Source: Diphasiastrum complanatum
Taxonomy: Eukaryota; Streptophyta; Lycopodiopsida; Lycopodiales; Lycopodiaceae
Assembly (NCBI GenBank): GCA_029204225.1
Contig: CM055092.1
Coordinates: forward strand, 74,188,857-74,252,856
DNA length: 64,000 bases
Direction: 5' to 3'
Positions 11,772 to 21,623 of the stretch are shown piece by piece. Made by a program: the position numbers and the translations under genes. Numbering within the stretch: position 1 is the first letter of the stretch; each line of letters begins with the position of its first letter. The notes below the pieces were generated by a model. It saw only the letters and a program-made list of their open reading frames with translations, did not search any database and was not told where the DNA came from.

Positions 11772-13195
11772 CCCTTAAGTTTCTTCAGCTCCCTCTCAAA
11801 GTTTGGTAGTCTTGTAATTCCCAGGCTAGATCTCTGTCTTTCAAACATTGCCTTATCCAAAGGCTTTGTGAGTATGTCGGCCACCATTTGCCTGGGTGGA
11901 ATAAAAGTTGTCTGCAACTCGTTTCTCTCAATCAGATCTCTGATCAAATGATATTTAATAGCAATGTGTCTTGTTCTTGAGTGAAACACATGATCTTTTG
12001 TTAGATGTATTGTCTATGTGTAGGACTAGTGGCTTGTTGGTGCTCCCTTCCAAACCATCTAAAAATTGTCTGAGCCATGTCATCTCATTAGCCATCTTAG
12101 CTGCAACAACATACTCTGTCTCAATGATCATTGGGCAATTATGCTGATCCAAATAACAGCTGCATTGGCTGCTATTGTGCATCCTCTTGAGACACTTTTG
12201 GAATCACCTTTGATTGATGCCCAACAAGCATCACTGTAGGACTCTATTTGGCCTATCTTGTTCTGCAGGTAGGCAATTGTAGCTACTGCTTCAGCCCATA
12301 AAGATCTGGATGCCTTCGAATAGGCCATTATGCATCTTGCTACTTCCATGAGGATCCTGTATTTCCTCTCAGCTACACCATTGTGTTGTGGTGTGTATGC
12401 AGCAGTCTTCCTGTGAAGGATGCCTTGACTTTTACAAAAGTCATTAAAACGGTTGGAGATGTACTCTCCTCCTCTGTCAGTTCTGATCTGCTTGACCTTC
12501 CTTCCTATCCACTTCTCAGCCTAGTTTACATACTCTGTAAACTTGTCGAGAGCTTTGGACTTGTTGTGGATGAAGTAAACAACAACAAACTTACTGAAAT
12601 CATCAATGAAGGTGATATAGTACCTTGATCCTCCCACAGAGATTACATCTAAGAGTCCACAAATGTCAGAGTGTATCAATTCCAAGAGCTCTATTGCTCT
12701 GAAGGAATCCCTAGTGAAAGGTGTACATGACATCTTGCCTTTGATGCACGCATCACAGGATTCGAGCTGGTTGCATCTTTGATGCTAACTCCTGTGATTG
12801 TTCCATGATGGCTTGCTTTGTACAAAGCCATTGGGTTCATATGACACAGTATCCTATGCCATAGAACATCCATCGACTCATAGACTTGATGAGCCTGATC
12901 TGTCGGTAGGCATACCTTTAGATGATACATGTTGTCTTTACGTCTTCCTCTGAGTGATTAGTGTACCGGTGCTGGCTTCAACAACACTGCATGCTTCATT
13001 GGTGAATACTACCTGCATGCCTACATCTGCTATCCTTGCAACTGATAACAGGTCCTTCTACAGTGTCGGTACATATAGGACATCATCCAATCTTTGATCT
13101 ATATCATTGGTGTTGATCCTTACTTCATGCCTTAATCCATTTCCAAAGATTATGTATCTCAATAAATCAGATAGTCGAAAGTCAACAATGATTTG
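11772..13195 (-). pseudogene. Copia element F: protease tail, integrase fused to RNase H
   Basis: Minus strand from 13,195: protease C-terminal region (LRYIIFGNG…LDDVLYVPTL), pre-integrase zinc domain (LWHRILCHMN), integrase core (YITFIDDFSKFVVVYF), then the integrase C-terminal part up to AVATIAYLQNK at about 12,270. There the sequence jumps to RNase H (ESYSDACWAS). The whole RT, including YVDD, is deleted. RNase H continues with EYVVAAKMANEM, a TRHIAIKYHLIRD segment and ADILTKPL to about 11,780. F has no LTR of its own at this end and passes straight into the gag of E. It begins at the protease, where element A stops, so A and F are plausibly one element. Confidence 0.8.
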
Positions 13196-13386
13196 TCTGG
13201 TTGTAGTTGTTAAAAATATCACTTCCAACTTGATGTACCTTGTAGATCTCAAGTTAATTGATCTTGATAGGATCTCACATGTGTGGAGTCTGTTCCCACA
13301 TGTGAAATAATGTACATAAGTCACTTTTATATAGTTAGATTGTAGCTTGATCTACACTAGTGTGAAATTGACCTTGGAGTAGAATT
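13196..13386 (+). repeat. Fragment of a C-family LTR
   Basis: About 13,261-13,340 matches 14,752-14,830 in element C's LTR in the same orientation, sharing CACATGTGTGGAG, CTGTTCCCAC and RTGTGAAA blocks. The first 60 bases are unassigned. Confidence 0.5.
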
Positions 13387-14050
13387 TGAAAATGGTCAAA
13401 TTGGTCAAGCTTGTAAATAGATTGGACTTCCATGTGAATGAGTTATTACTCACACATGTCAAGATACCATTCACACTTGTGGATAAGCTTCTAGAAGATA
13501 AGATAGGAAGATTCCATTAGATCCTATATAGGAAATATTCCTATAAATGTGGAAGACTAGCTTTTTTGTTTTCTAGCCAAAGAGAATAGTCAACCTTGGG
13601 AAATGAGCACATATGGCTCCCATTGGTGGATCTGGATGACTAGGAACTCTTCACACGTGTGAAGGCTTGTTGGACAATACATAGCTCGTGGATGTACTTG
13701 ATCTATAAAGGGATCAACCAAATCAATAACAAGTTGATGTGACATTGGCAAATTCTAGTTTTGTTGTGATTATCACATTTGTCTTGAGTTTTTATGACTG
13801 AAATGCATTTGTAAGCTAATGTACTTTACTCTCTGTAAACAGGCCGTACTGGTACTGTCCTCCACACGTGTGAGACCACCCATCCATGTTTTTGATCATT
13901 TGATCCATTGCTCTTGCTTAAGTCATAGTGTAAAGCATCTAGATCAAGCTCTACCACCTAGAATTTGATAGATCTTTGGATTAAGCAACCAATAACTCTT
14001 AATGATTGATAGTACAATAACTTTTGTCCTTTTTTTTTAAAAAATTGATG
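13387..14050 (+). repeat. 5' LTR of copia element B
   Basis: An inverted homologue of the LTR at 4,734-5,379, 664 bases long, followed at once by a primer-binding site. The termini are worn (TGAAAATGG… and …ATTGATG instead of TGTCAAT and ATTGACA). It holds CACACGTGTG at 13,652-13,661 (inside the 14-base palindrome TTCACACGTGTGAA) and again at 13,863-13,872. Confidence 0.85.
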
Positions 14051-14063
14051 TGGTATTAGAGCC
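14051..14063 (+). promoter_or_regulatory. Primer-binding site of element B
   Basis: TGGTATTAGAGCC, one base from the initiator tRNA-Met complement, directly after the LTR. Confidence 0.75.
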
Positions 14064-14231
14064 AAGTCTAAGAGTGATCTAAATGATTAATAGTACTTGT
14101 GAAATCATTGACAATTTGTTGTTTTTGAGTTCTTATTGAGAGGACGAGTTCAAGGAGAGAGGTAACATCATTGTTTTTTAGATCACACCTTATCAAGAGA
14201 TCTTTGTGCATCTCATAGGCTTTCATTCACA

Positions 14232-14700
14232 ATGACATCCATGGGTGGATATATGTTAGAATCTAGTGAGAAACTAACTTCCACAAACTATTCATTTGGA
14301 AAATAAGAATGGAATCACTACTAGTGGTTCATGATCTCTTTGATATTGTTTTAGGAGTTGAGGAAGAGCCTCAAGTTCCCCAAGAACAACTAAAGTACAA
14401 GAAGAGGTTAGATTAGCCCTACATTGCTTGAAGTTAAATGTAAGCAATGACCTCTTGAAGGAGGTGGCTTCTTGTACCACATCAAAAGAGGCTTGGGATT
14501 CACTAAAGAACATTTATGAATCCAATAACACTTCAAGAGTGCTTATGCTAAGAAACTAGATCTTGCAAAGCATGAGGGGAAGTGGAGAAAATGGACAAGA
14601 ATATATCCTAAGGATAAAATGTTTGAACAAAGAATTGGGATCTATAGGAGAGAAGATCCAAGACAATGAACTAGTACAAGAAATTTTGAATGGATTACGA
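14232..14700 (+). pseudogene. Copia element B: gag, 5' part (split by element C)
   Basis: A gag related to family 1. The ATG at 14,232 opens MTSMGGYMLES, aligning with the family 1 gag start, and continues through SLLVVHDLFDIV, LLKEVASCTTSKEAWDSLK and ILNGLR. Stops and shifts near 14,300, 14,415 and 14,557 show it is dead. The frame is cut at 14,700 by the LTR of element C and resumes at 17,382. Confidence 0.85.
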
Positions 14701-15584
14701 TGTGAAAAATGCAAAAATAAGCTTGGTAGAGGCCAAAAATCTTGTATATAGATAAACACACATGTGTGGAGCCTGTTCCCACGTGTGAAACTAGTGTACC
14801 TGTCATTTACCATAATCATATATGTTGTACATATGATTTAATTCAAGTTCTAGTGGCTAGAATGGCCAAAAACTAGTTTTCTAGACATGTGACACATGAC
14901 ATCAATCTATTGATTGCATGAGCCACATCCTTTGTTTAGGTGTCATATCCCATGAGTAGAGGACAGCTCACATGTGTGGAATAAGCTGAAGTAGGCGAAT
15001 TTTGACTTCTAGAAGATTTCCAAGTAGATCTCCATATAGAAGGAAAATGGACCAAAAGTGCTCAAAATAAAAGGTTTTGTCCAAGTGTCAGTTTTGCATG
15101 ATGAATCATCATATGACAAAGCACCTTCACACATGTGGGATCAGAGGGATGATCAGTACCATGAGCTCTCACTTATTGTATATATAGAGCCAAATTTGGC
15201 CATAATCATTGTGAGACACCAATCTTGGTTTTGGAAGCAATTTTGAGTGATTATCTCCATTTGTCTACATGTGTTTTGATTGAGGTGCTATCAATGTGTA
15301 CTTGATTTTCAGGTTGGAGTTCGTATTCAGACAGTGTTTCACACGTGTGAAACTAAAAAGTACACCTACCTTCAATTAATGATTGTTCTTGTTAGGATTT
15401 TGTGTCTAGAATTGATCTAGATTGATCTTAATCTCAAGTAGATTGATAGATCAAGTAATCTGACAACCAATCCCTCATGAGGATCAGACTAGGATCCACT
15501 CTTGGTCCTTGGTTCATTCCTTTTTACAGATTGAATTAGCTTTGTAGAGCACGCGGTTTCGTCTGTTTTTGTACTTCTTGCACA
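14701..15584 (+). repeat. 5' LTR of element C
   Basis: 884 bases from TGTGAAAAA to TTGCACA. It contains several CACATGTGTG or CACGTGTG variants (near 14,759, 14,780, 14,971) and a 16-base perfect palindrome, TTTCACACGTGTGAAA, around 15,337-15,352. Its last part recurs at 17,198-17,376. Confidence 0.85.
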
Positions 15585-15597
15585 TGGTATCAGAGCC
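15585..15597 (+). promoter_or_regulatory. Primer-binding site of element C
   Basis: TGGTATCAGAGCC, an exact initiator tRNA-Met complement, directly after the LTR end CACA. Confidence 0.85.
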
Positions 15598-17197
15598 TAG
15601 TACAAGAGGTTTTGTTGAAATTGATAGGGTTAATCCAAATAAAATCCAAAATTAGCAGTTGTAGCTATCCTCAAAGTTTTTGGTCCAGATCTTTTTGTGG
15701 GCTGTAGGAACCCTTTTCACACGTGTGAGGCCATACATCTCCGGTTTTGACTGAGAAATTTCAAAAATTTGTAGAATTTGACTCACATACCCAATTTGAG
15801 TGATTTTTGGTGCAAAATCAAACATTTTCTATAGTAAATCTAATCCCTTGATTAGTTCTTGGATTAGATCAGCCAAAAAATAAAAATTGCAACTTGAATT
15901 AGGTGAATTAATTGATCATCTCCGATTTTTTGAGTGCATGTTGAAGTTGTGAGTGATTTTGTCAAAAATCATAGATGGAGTGATATGCAAGGTGAGAGGA
16001 TGAAATCCATTGTACCATCACTCTAGATTGTTCAAGAGTGATAGGATCAAGTTTAGAGGCATCTATTTTCTAGAAAACATCCTTGGATCTGTCTTCCAAG
16101 TGAAATCTTTGAGAGTTTCTAGTGCATATAGAGCATCTATGCAAATCTTTTGTAGAATTTGACATAAATTGGCTTAAATTGAGAGTTCTAGAAAAGAGAT
16201 TGAGATCCAAGTCAAATTGTTCAACCCTACTCAATTTGTTTGAGTGACTATAAGGTTTGAAAAGAGTCATTAAGGTGTCTATGAAAAATGTGTAGAGAGA
16301 GATCCAATTTTCTAAGAGTTCCTTCCTTTGTAGAGGGCAAGATCTAGAACTCATTTTGTGTTGTTATTGGTGGAGAGTTTGTCTATTCCTAAGTGATCAA
16401 ATCTTTCTAAGTGGCATTAGCTCTTTGAAGCACAATATCTTAGTGAGAAAAATCACAACTTTTGATTTTGAATTTCATTCCAAGTCTTAAAAAGTAGAGT
16501 AATTGGTGGAATCCAATAGGAGTGATTGAATTCAATTTGTTGAGCAAAAATTGACATAGTATGTATGAAACTCAAATTAGTTCTATTCAACTTTCTTTGT
16601 GAGAGTGTGAGGGTCAATTTGTGATTCCATTTGATGTCTAGAATGAGGAGGAGTCCATATTTGAGTATTCATGCATGGTTGAGATCTTTGTGAATCTCTA
16701 GTGGTCTAATTTTTAGGCTTTGTAAAAAATTGGTGGTATAGTTTGTTTTCAAATCAAATCTAAATCTCAAGAGTGAGATTATTTGGGTCAAGAGTGAGTT
16801 CAAAAGAAGTGATTAATTTTGATTTTCAGGTGTTTGAAACAAAACCCATCTTTTGTTCAAGAATCTCAAGTGTTGAGAGAACTAGTCAAGTAAAAAAGAA
16901 AATCTAGGTGTCAAATCTTTTCATATCCATTTCAACTTTCAAAAGAAAGAGTCATTGGTATTTGATGAGTCCAATAGGAGAGTGGATCTGATTTCTTTAG
17001 TGATTTGATTCAATGATTGTGTGCTTTTGTCTTAATGATCAAAGCAAAGTTTCCAAGTGACTAGCCATTACTATGAAGATTGATTCTTAGGTTTGTGAGC
17101 TAGATCTTTTGTAAATCCTTCTAGATTGTTGAAGATGTTCAAATCTAGTCTCTTGAGAGTCACAAATTATATTTGTAGAATCTTCTCACAGGTTTTC
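15598..17197 (+). other. Non-coding leader-like interior of element C
   Basis: About 1.6 kb without a credible coding frame. A CACACGTGTG site lies at 15,718-15,727. The sequence is a series of loosely similar segments rich in 'tttctaagtg', 'gtgagag' and 'aaatctttc'. The 94-codon minus frame at 16,070-16,354 has no recognisable domain. Confidence 0.6.
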
Positions 17198-17376
17198 GAA
17201 ACCAAAAAGTACACTTACCTTCAATTAATGATTGTTCTTGTTAGGATTTTGTGTCTAGAATTGATCTAGATTGATCTTAATCTCAAGTAGATTGATAGAT
17301 CAAGTAATCTGACAACCAATCCCTCTTGAGGATTAGATTAGGATCCACTCTTGGTCCTTTTTGTACTTTTTTCACA
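17198..17376 (+). repeat. Truncated 3' LTR of element C
   Basis: Matches 15,349-15,584 closely over GAAACYAAAAAGTACAC… to TTTTTGTACTTYTT.CACA, with one internal deletion of about 57 bases. The upstream 650 bases of the LTR are missing. Confidence 0.85.
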
Positions 17377-17381
17377 TAGGA

Positions 17382-17785
17382 GATGAGTTCTCTAATCTAG
17401 TTCAATCTTTTGCTATTCAAGACCAACTTCCATCAATTGAAAAACTGCATAATGTTCTTGTGGCCGAGGAGAGTAGGCTTCTACACCTCATAACAAGAAT
17501 GGGGTCCTTATCACTACATAATGGTGATGAGAAAGCAAACTTCACATCTAAAGACAAAAAGAAGACTCATCCTTTCAAGAAGATCCAAGGCAAGGAAGCC
17601 GAGGCAAAGGATGGAGGATCTACCTCCAAAGGAAAGCAAAAGAACAAAGCAAAGTTAAAGTGTTTCTTTTGTGGGAAGAAAGGACGCTTTGCTTCCGAAT
17701 GCTATAAGAAGAAGAATTCACAAGGGAGTGAAGATCAAGGCAGTTTTGCACAAGGGGAGGAGGAAGATGATGGTATCCGTGAGCT
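17382..17785 (+). pseudogene. Copia element B: gag, 3' part with zinc knuckle
   Basis: Continues element B's gag after the element C insertion (DEFSNLVQSFAIQDQLPS…). A lysine-rich region leads to the zinc knuckle CFFCGKKGRFASEC near 17,662-17,703, in which the metal-binding histidine has become arginine. An acidic stretch follows, and copia similarity ends near 17,785, where CACTA-type transposase sequence begins. The protease, integrase and 3' LTR of this element are found at 4,734-6,545 on the minus strand. Confidence 0.8.
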
Positions 17786-18470
17786 GGATCTTCACAAGAG
17801 ACATGAGGATATGGTGGAGATTGTGCATGTTTGAGAGATATTTTCCGACTTCCATCATGGACTCGCAAGTGCAATTATTGGTGCACTTGGTTGAAGAAGT
17901 TTCTATTGCTGGTCCAGTGCACACTAGGTATGAGTGCATAAATATTTTTTTTGCATGTGTATTTAAACTTTATCAATTGATACATGAACTCATTAAATAA
18001 AATATTTATTTTTAACCATTTGTGACTTTTTAGGTGGATGTTCTTTATGGAAAGATACATGAAAGTCTTAAAAGATTTTGTGCGTCAAAAGGCAAGGCCT
18101 GAAGGTAGCATGTTAGAGGGATGGTTAGTACATGAATATCTCTTTTAATGTTACTGAAATTTTGCACCAACTACATCCACCTGCTCCGCTATTGTGCCGT
18201 GATGAGAAAGCTGAAGAGATAACTAGTGAAAAAACCTCAAGGGATGGGAAAGGTCCATAAATTGACACCCTTCCAACGAGAATAAATTTCTACATTCATG
18301 TTTTATAATTGTGGAGTTATGGATAAGTGGTTAGACCTATATGAAGAAGAGAAAAAAGAGAGGGCCTTGTCTAGAAAGCATCAACGACAAAATAGAGGTA
18401 GACACATGGCCACAAGTTCACATGATGTTGAGCCATTGCCCAAGCAATACACTATAGAGCGGTAACTGTG
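17786..18470 (+). pseudogene. CACTA (En/Spm) transposase fragment, DUF4218-like domain
   Basis: Read in pieces this matches the DUF4218 region found in plant CACTA transposase genes: DMVEIV, MFERYFPTSIMDSQVQLLVHLVEEVSIAGPVHTR, then after an intron WMFFMERYMKVLKDFVRQKARPEGSMLEGW. A later segment (FYNCGVMDKWLDLYEEEKKERA…) is the expected C-terminal continuation. A single-base frameshift near 17,825 separates the first two blocks, and several stops follow 18,115. The family assignment is from memory of the DUF4218 pattern. Confidence 0.8.
17928..18033 (+). other. Intron in the CACTA transposase fragment
   Basis: GTATGAG at the left and TTTTTAG at the right bound 106 AT-rich bases. Removing them joins …GPVHT-R- to -WMFFMERY… in frame, with the arginine codon split across the junction, as the DUF4218 family requires. 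Confidence 0.75.
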
Positions 18471-18648
18471 GTCCAATCACAGTTGTCTATTCTGTCCGGC
18501 GGGATATTTGAAAATCACGAAAATTTGGCCGGAAAAGTTAAATAAAATTTTTGTCCATCAACCACTGTTACAGTTCGTCACAGATGGACACCATTCATTG
18601 GGACACATAAGCGTTGAAAACGTGCGAAGTCAAAAACAACATCTTGAC
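18471..18648 (+). other. Subterminal part of the CACTA-like element
   Basis: Non-coding stretch between the DUF4218 coding end and the putative element terminus, with short inverted pairs such as CAACCACTGTTACAG / CTGTGACGAACTG-like segments. Assigned by position only. Confidence 0.35.
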
Positions 18649-18683
18649 AAAGGGCCCATTTTGAGTTCTAATATCCCCTAATG
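18649..18683 (+). repeat. CACTA-like terminal repeat, copy 2
   Basis: Ends CCCTAATG and matches 7,517-7,551 in the same orientation. It directly abuts the leader of a family 1 copia remnant at 18,684. Confidence 0.5.
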
Positions 18684-19272
18684 AATCACAAAGATTTGAA
18701 ACTACTCAATTCTCTTCTAGCACTTATACCAAGCAAATCAACACATAGAATCATGAAATTTTGATCAACCTATGATCTATCCTCAATCTAGCCACTTCCT
18801 AAGATTGAAACAAACTCAAATGAGGTCCAACAAGCTCACTATCTAGAGATCCAATCAAAATTAGGGCTTTGACAAAATCACAAAAAATTGAATATTTCAA
18901 AATCTATATGCAAATGCTGAAAATTTGATATGCAATCTATTAGCCACCACTTAGGTTGATCCAATGATCCAAAATCGGCCAAATCCAACATATGAATTCA
19001 AAAATTGAATTGATCAAGTATATAAACCTATATAGGGTTTTGATCTACAAACGATCCAAACTACAAATGCAAGAAACTCGATTTTGATGTAGAATCCAAT
19101 CTAGCATGCTCTAGCATTGATATCTTCTAACTTTCCCACACTTTCCAAAAGTGTTTATTCAAATAAAATTTAGACTAATTAACTTTGAAAAGTCAAATTC
19201 TAAGTTTAATATAAAGTTGTCCTCAATTTGCCAAATAAACAATTTATGACTAAACTAGTTGAATCTTTCATA
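18684..19272 (-). mobile_element. Family 1 copia remnant: LTR start joined to leader
   Basis: Minus strand. The first about 140 bases of a family 1 LTR (from TATGAAAGATTCAAC at 19,272) are joined near 19,130 directly to the leader, so the rest of the LTR and the primer-binding site are deleted. The leader then runs continuously to 18,684. It covers both the part seen at 44,285-44,594 and the part seen at 22,717-22,925, so it shows what an uninterrupted family 1 leader looks like. Confidence 0.8.
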
Positions 19273-19410
19273 AGCACCAACAAAGTATTGGCCTTTAAGA
19301 TGTATGCATATTACATTGAAAGAAGTCATGCTTTTCATGAAATACATATTACCCTTGATAAAAAAGCCTAATTTTAAAGAGAAATTATACACTTATAACC
19401 TAGCTTTATA

Positions 19411-19566
19411 CTCGGTGATATCACCCTTGCAATACCTAGGCCGGTTGATAACAGCCACCAATTTGTAACATGGCTATATCTATACCCCAATGGTATCACA
19501 AAAAACTTAAAAGTGTAATATCAAGACCCGATTGGTATTAAGAATATTAATATCTGCCCAACACTG
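19411..19566 (+). repeat. Fragment of a hAT-type MITE
   Basis: An inverted homologue of the left half of the MITE at 21,150-21,615, sharing ATCACCCTTG, TGGTAT and GCCCAACACTG blocks. It ends GCCCAACACTG at 19,566. It also contains the perfect palindrome GGTGATATCACC at 19,414-19,425. No clear left end or target duplication was found. Confidence 0.6.
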
Positions 19567-21141
19567 GACAACGTATCCAAACCATTCCCACTTGGAATGT
19601 GCGCTCTCGAGTGCCACATAGGTGCCACATTATTGCCATGTCAACATAGGTGTCATAAATGTGGGTCCATGTCATCCTTTTGCAATAAATGTTCCCAACT
19701 CTCCGCACCCCAAAACCATCTCTGCACTCCAAAATCTGTGCACCCCCCGTTTTGGCACCCCAAAATAGGCGCACCCTAAATAACCAATCTCTTGGAGTAC
19801 CACTGTTCCAAGTCCTCTACGCTCACCAAAGGACAACGTGCGAGTAGGTCTCCTCCACTACTTCCCATTCCTTTGTTGTCCTCGTCTGTTGCTGATTTTC
19901 TGATGTCTCCACCGGGTTTTCTTCTAAATGCCTTGCATTCCCTTCTACTACTTGCTCCATCTGTCTTTTAAGACTTCTAGTTAACAGACTGGTCATGTTG
20001 GTTGTCAAAATTCGCTTACCAAGACTGCTAAATTACCTCTCAACTATCGAATACATAATTAACTTCACTGTTTTCATTGTTTTCAGGGCTCTCTGATAGT
20101 AGTTTTGTTGAAGGTTCAAGCTTCTCGAATCTAAAGGCGCAAAGTGGTGAGAGACGCCGCAAAAAAATCTCATTCTACACGACACAACTTGCATTTGTAC
20201 TGACACGATTTGCATCTCCTTCCGGTAGCTCTGACCTCTCTCTCGCCCTCTCTCATCCCTCTCGTCTTTCAAGACCAGTTCCGACAAAAACATTTTATGA
20301 GAATTGGGAGCGAAAACCAGGTGTGCTACGAAAGGGTGATAGCTCCGCTTGCAAATCTGGTGAAGCGAACCTCTGTGTGAATGCAAACAGTGCTACTCAT
20401 GGGTCCTTATGCTCCACCTACGAACACATGTGGCAAGGAAATGCAGAAGCGTATCCAACAATAATCAGACCCTGATCAAGACACTTTGAGTCTGTACACA
20501 AGTTTAGATCAATTAAACATTCAACATCGTATAACAGCAGAGTGAATCAACAAGATAATGCACCATAGATTTCAGTAAACAATTTCTATTTAGATTTGCT
20601 ATATCAGAATGAAAATACACTACAGTTTCAAGATTAGTCCTATCCTTCCAAACTCTATGTCAGCTACTTGCACTCAAGAGTTGCCAGAGGATGAGACGAA
20701 CTATCCAATCTAGACTACTAATCTAGACTACTGAATCAATGGCTTCGTGGCCGTGTTCTAGCATCTGATCTGCATTACATGGATGTCTACTACTACTAAC
20801 TGGCATACTTCTAGCTAACTCGCTATTCGGTGCATATAGCACACTCCAAATGAAAACCTCTACCTTTCTTGCTACGCCAATCACACTATTAGTGTGTTGA
20901 CATTTTCTTGTAACCATTCTTGTAGACAAGATCTTTGTCTTAACAATATGATTAGCTATCTGTCACATTCACTTGGCGGCTGGTTTGGTGGTGGACATGG
21001 CCGCTAAGCACAAAAAGAGCCTTTTTGGCTCAATTAGTAACCCCTTCCCAGTTTTGCGAAAATTGTGAAGAGTTTTAGAGTTCACATTTTAACACTCCCA
21101 CTTGAATTTCGCATTTTGTGAAAAATGAGAAGGGGTTTCAA
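19567..21141. other. Unassigned region
   Basis: Less AT-rich than its surroundings, with pyrimidine-rich blocks near 20,230-20,280 resembling a 5' untranslated region. The 132-codon plus frame at 20,077-20,475 and the overlapping minus frame 20,033-20,386 show no recognisable domain. I see no transposon coding sequence, and a decayed gene fragment cannot be excluded. Confidence 0.35.
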
Positions 21142-21149
21142 GTTCACAC

Positions 21150-21615
21150 GAGTGTTGGGCGGGTATCAAAACTTTTGATACCAGCCGGGTCAGGGTATTA
21201 CGGTTTTTTTAAAAATGTAATACCAGTAGGGTATCAACATAAGGAGGTATAGGAGTTGTAGACTAGTATAGACCGGGCTGGTATCACAAGGGTGATACCA
21301 GTCGGTTATCAACCCGAGTATCAACATGTACGAATTGCTATAAATACACTTTTTAAAGTGTAATATCATAATTTAAAATATAAAAAATTTGAGATATAAA
21401 AAATACTAAAAATAGTACTACTATTGATACCACGACAAAAATCCACAAAATCTCCTCAACCTAGGTATCAACATGAATAGTAAAATAGTTAATACTGGGT
21501 GTCCGGTTCTAGATCCTGGTATTAGAAATCATATACTAGTCGGGTCGGTTTTTTAATATCACGTTGATACCCATTATTGATACCAGCTGTGACCCTATAT
21601 ACCCACCCAACACTG
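21150..21615. mobile_element. hAT-type MITE with 8-base target duplication
   Basis: 466 bases. The left end GAGTGTTGGGCGGGTAT and right end ATACCCACCCAACACTG are inverted repeats with few mismatches. GTTCACAC occurs immediately before (21,142-21,149) and after (21,616-21,623), a perfect 8-base target duplication. Termini near CAGTGTTGG and 8-base duplications are typical of the hAT superfamily. No coding capacity. The interior holds a strong hairpin, CTGGTATCAC-AAGG-GTGATACCAG, at 21,278-21,301. Confidence 0.9.
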
Positions 21616-21623
21616 GTTCACAC

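Larger units (their letters stand above)
14701..17376 (+). mobile_element. Element C: nested copia-type derivative without coding capacity
   Basis: Inserted into the gag of element B. The ends are TGTGAAAAA… and …TTTTTTCACA, inverted termini. The flanks TACGA (14,696-14,700) and TAGGA (17,377-17,381) fit a 5-base target duplication with one mismatch, and the gag reading frame of B resumes exactly after it. Content: 5' LTR (14,701-15,584), primer-binding site, about 1.6 kb of non-coding leader-like DNA, and only the last 179 bases of a 3' LTR. Gag and pol are absent, so it is an internally deleted, non-autonomous copy. Confidence 0.85.

Noticed and set aside
20033-20475. Overlapping frames on both strands of 117 and 132 codons
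   Set aside because: No motif, no codon-level evidence and mutually overlapping. Kept only as part of an unassigned region.
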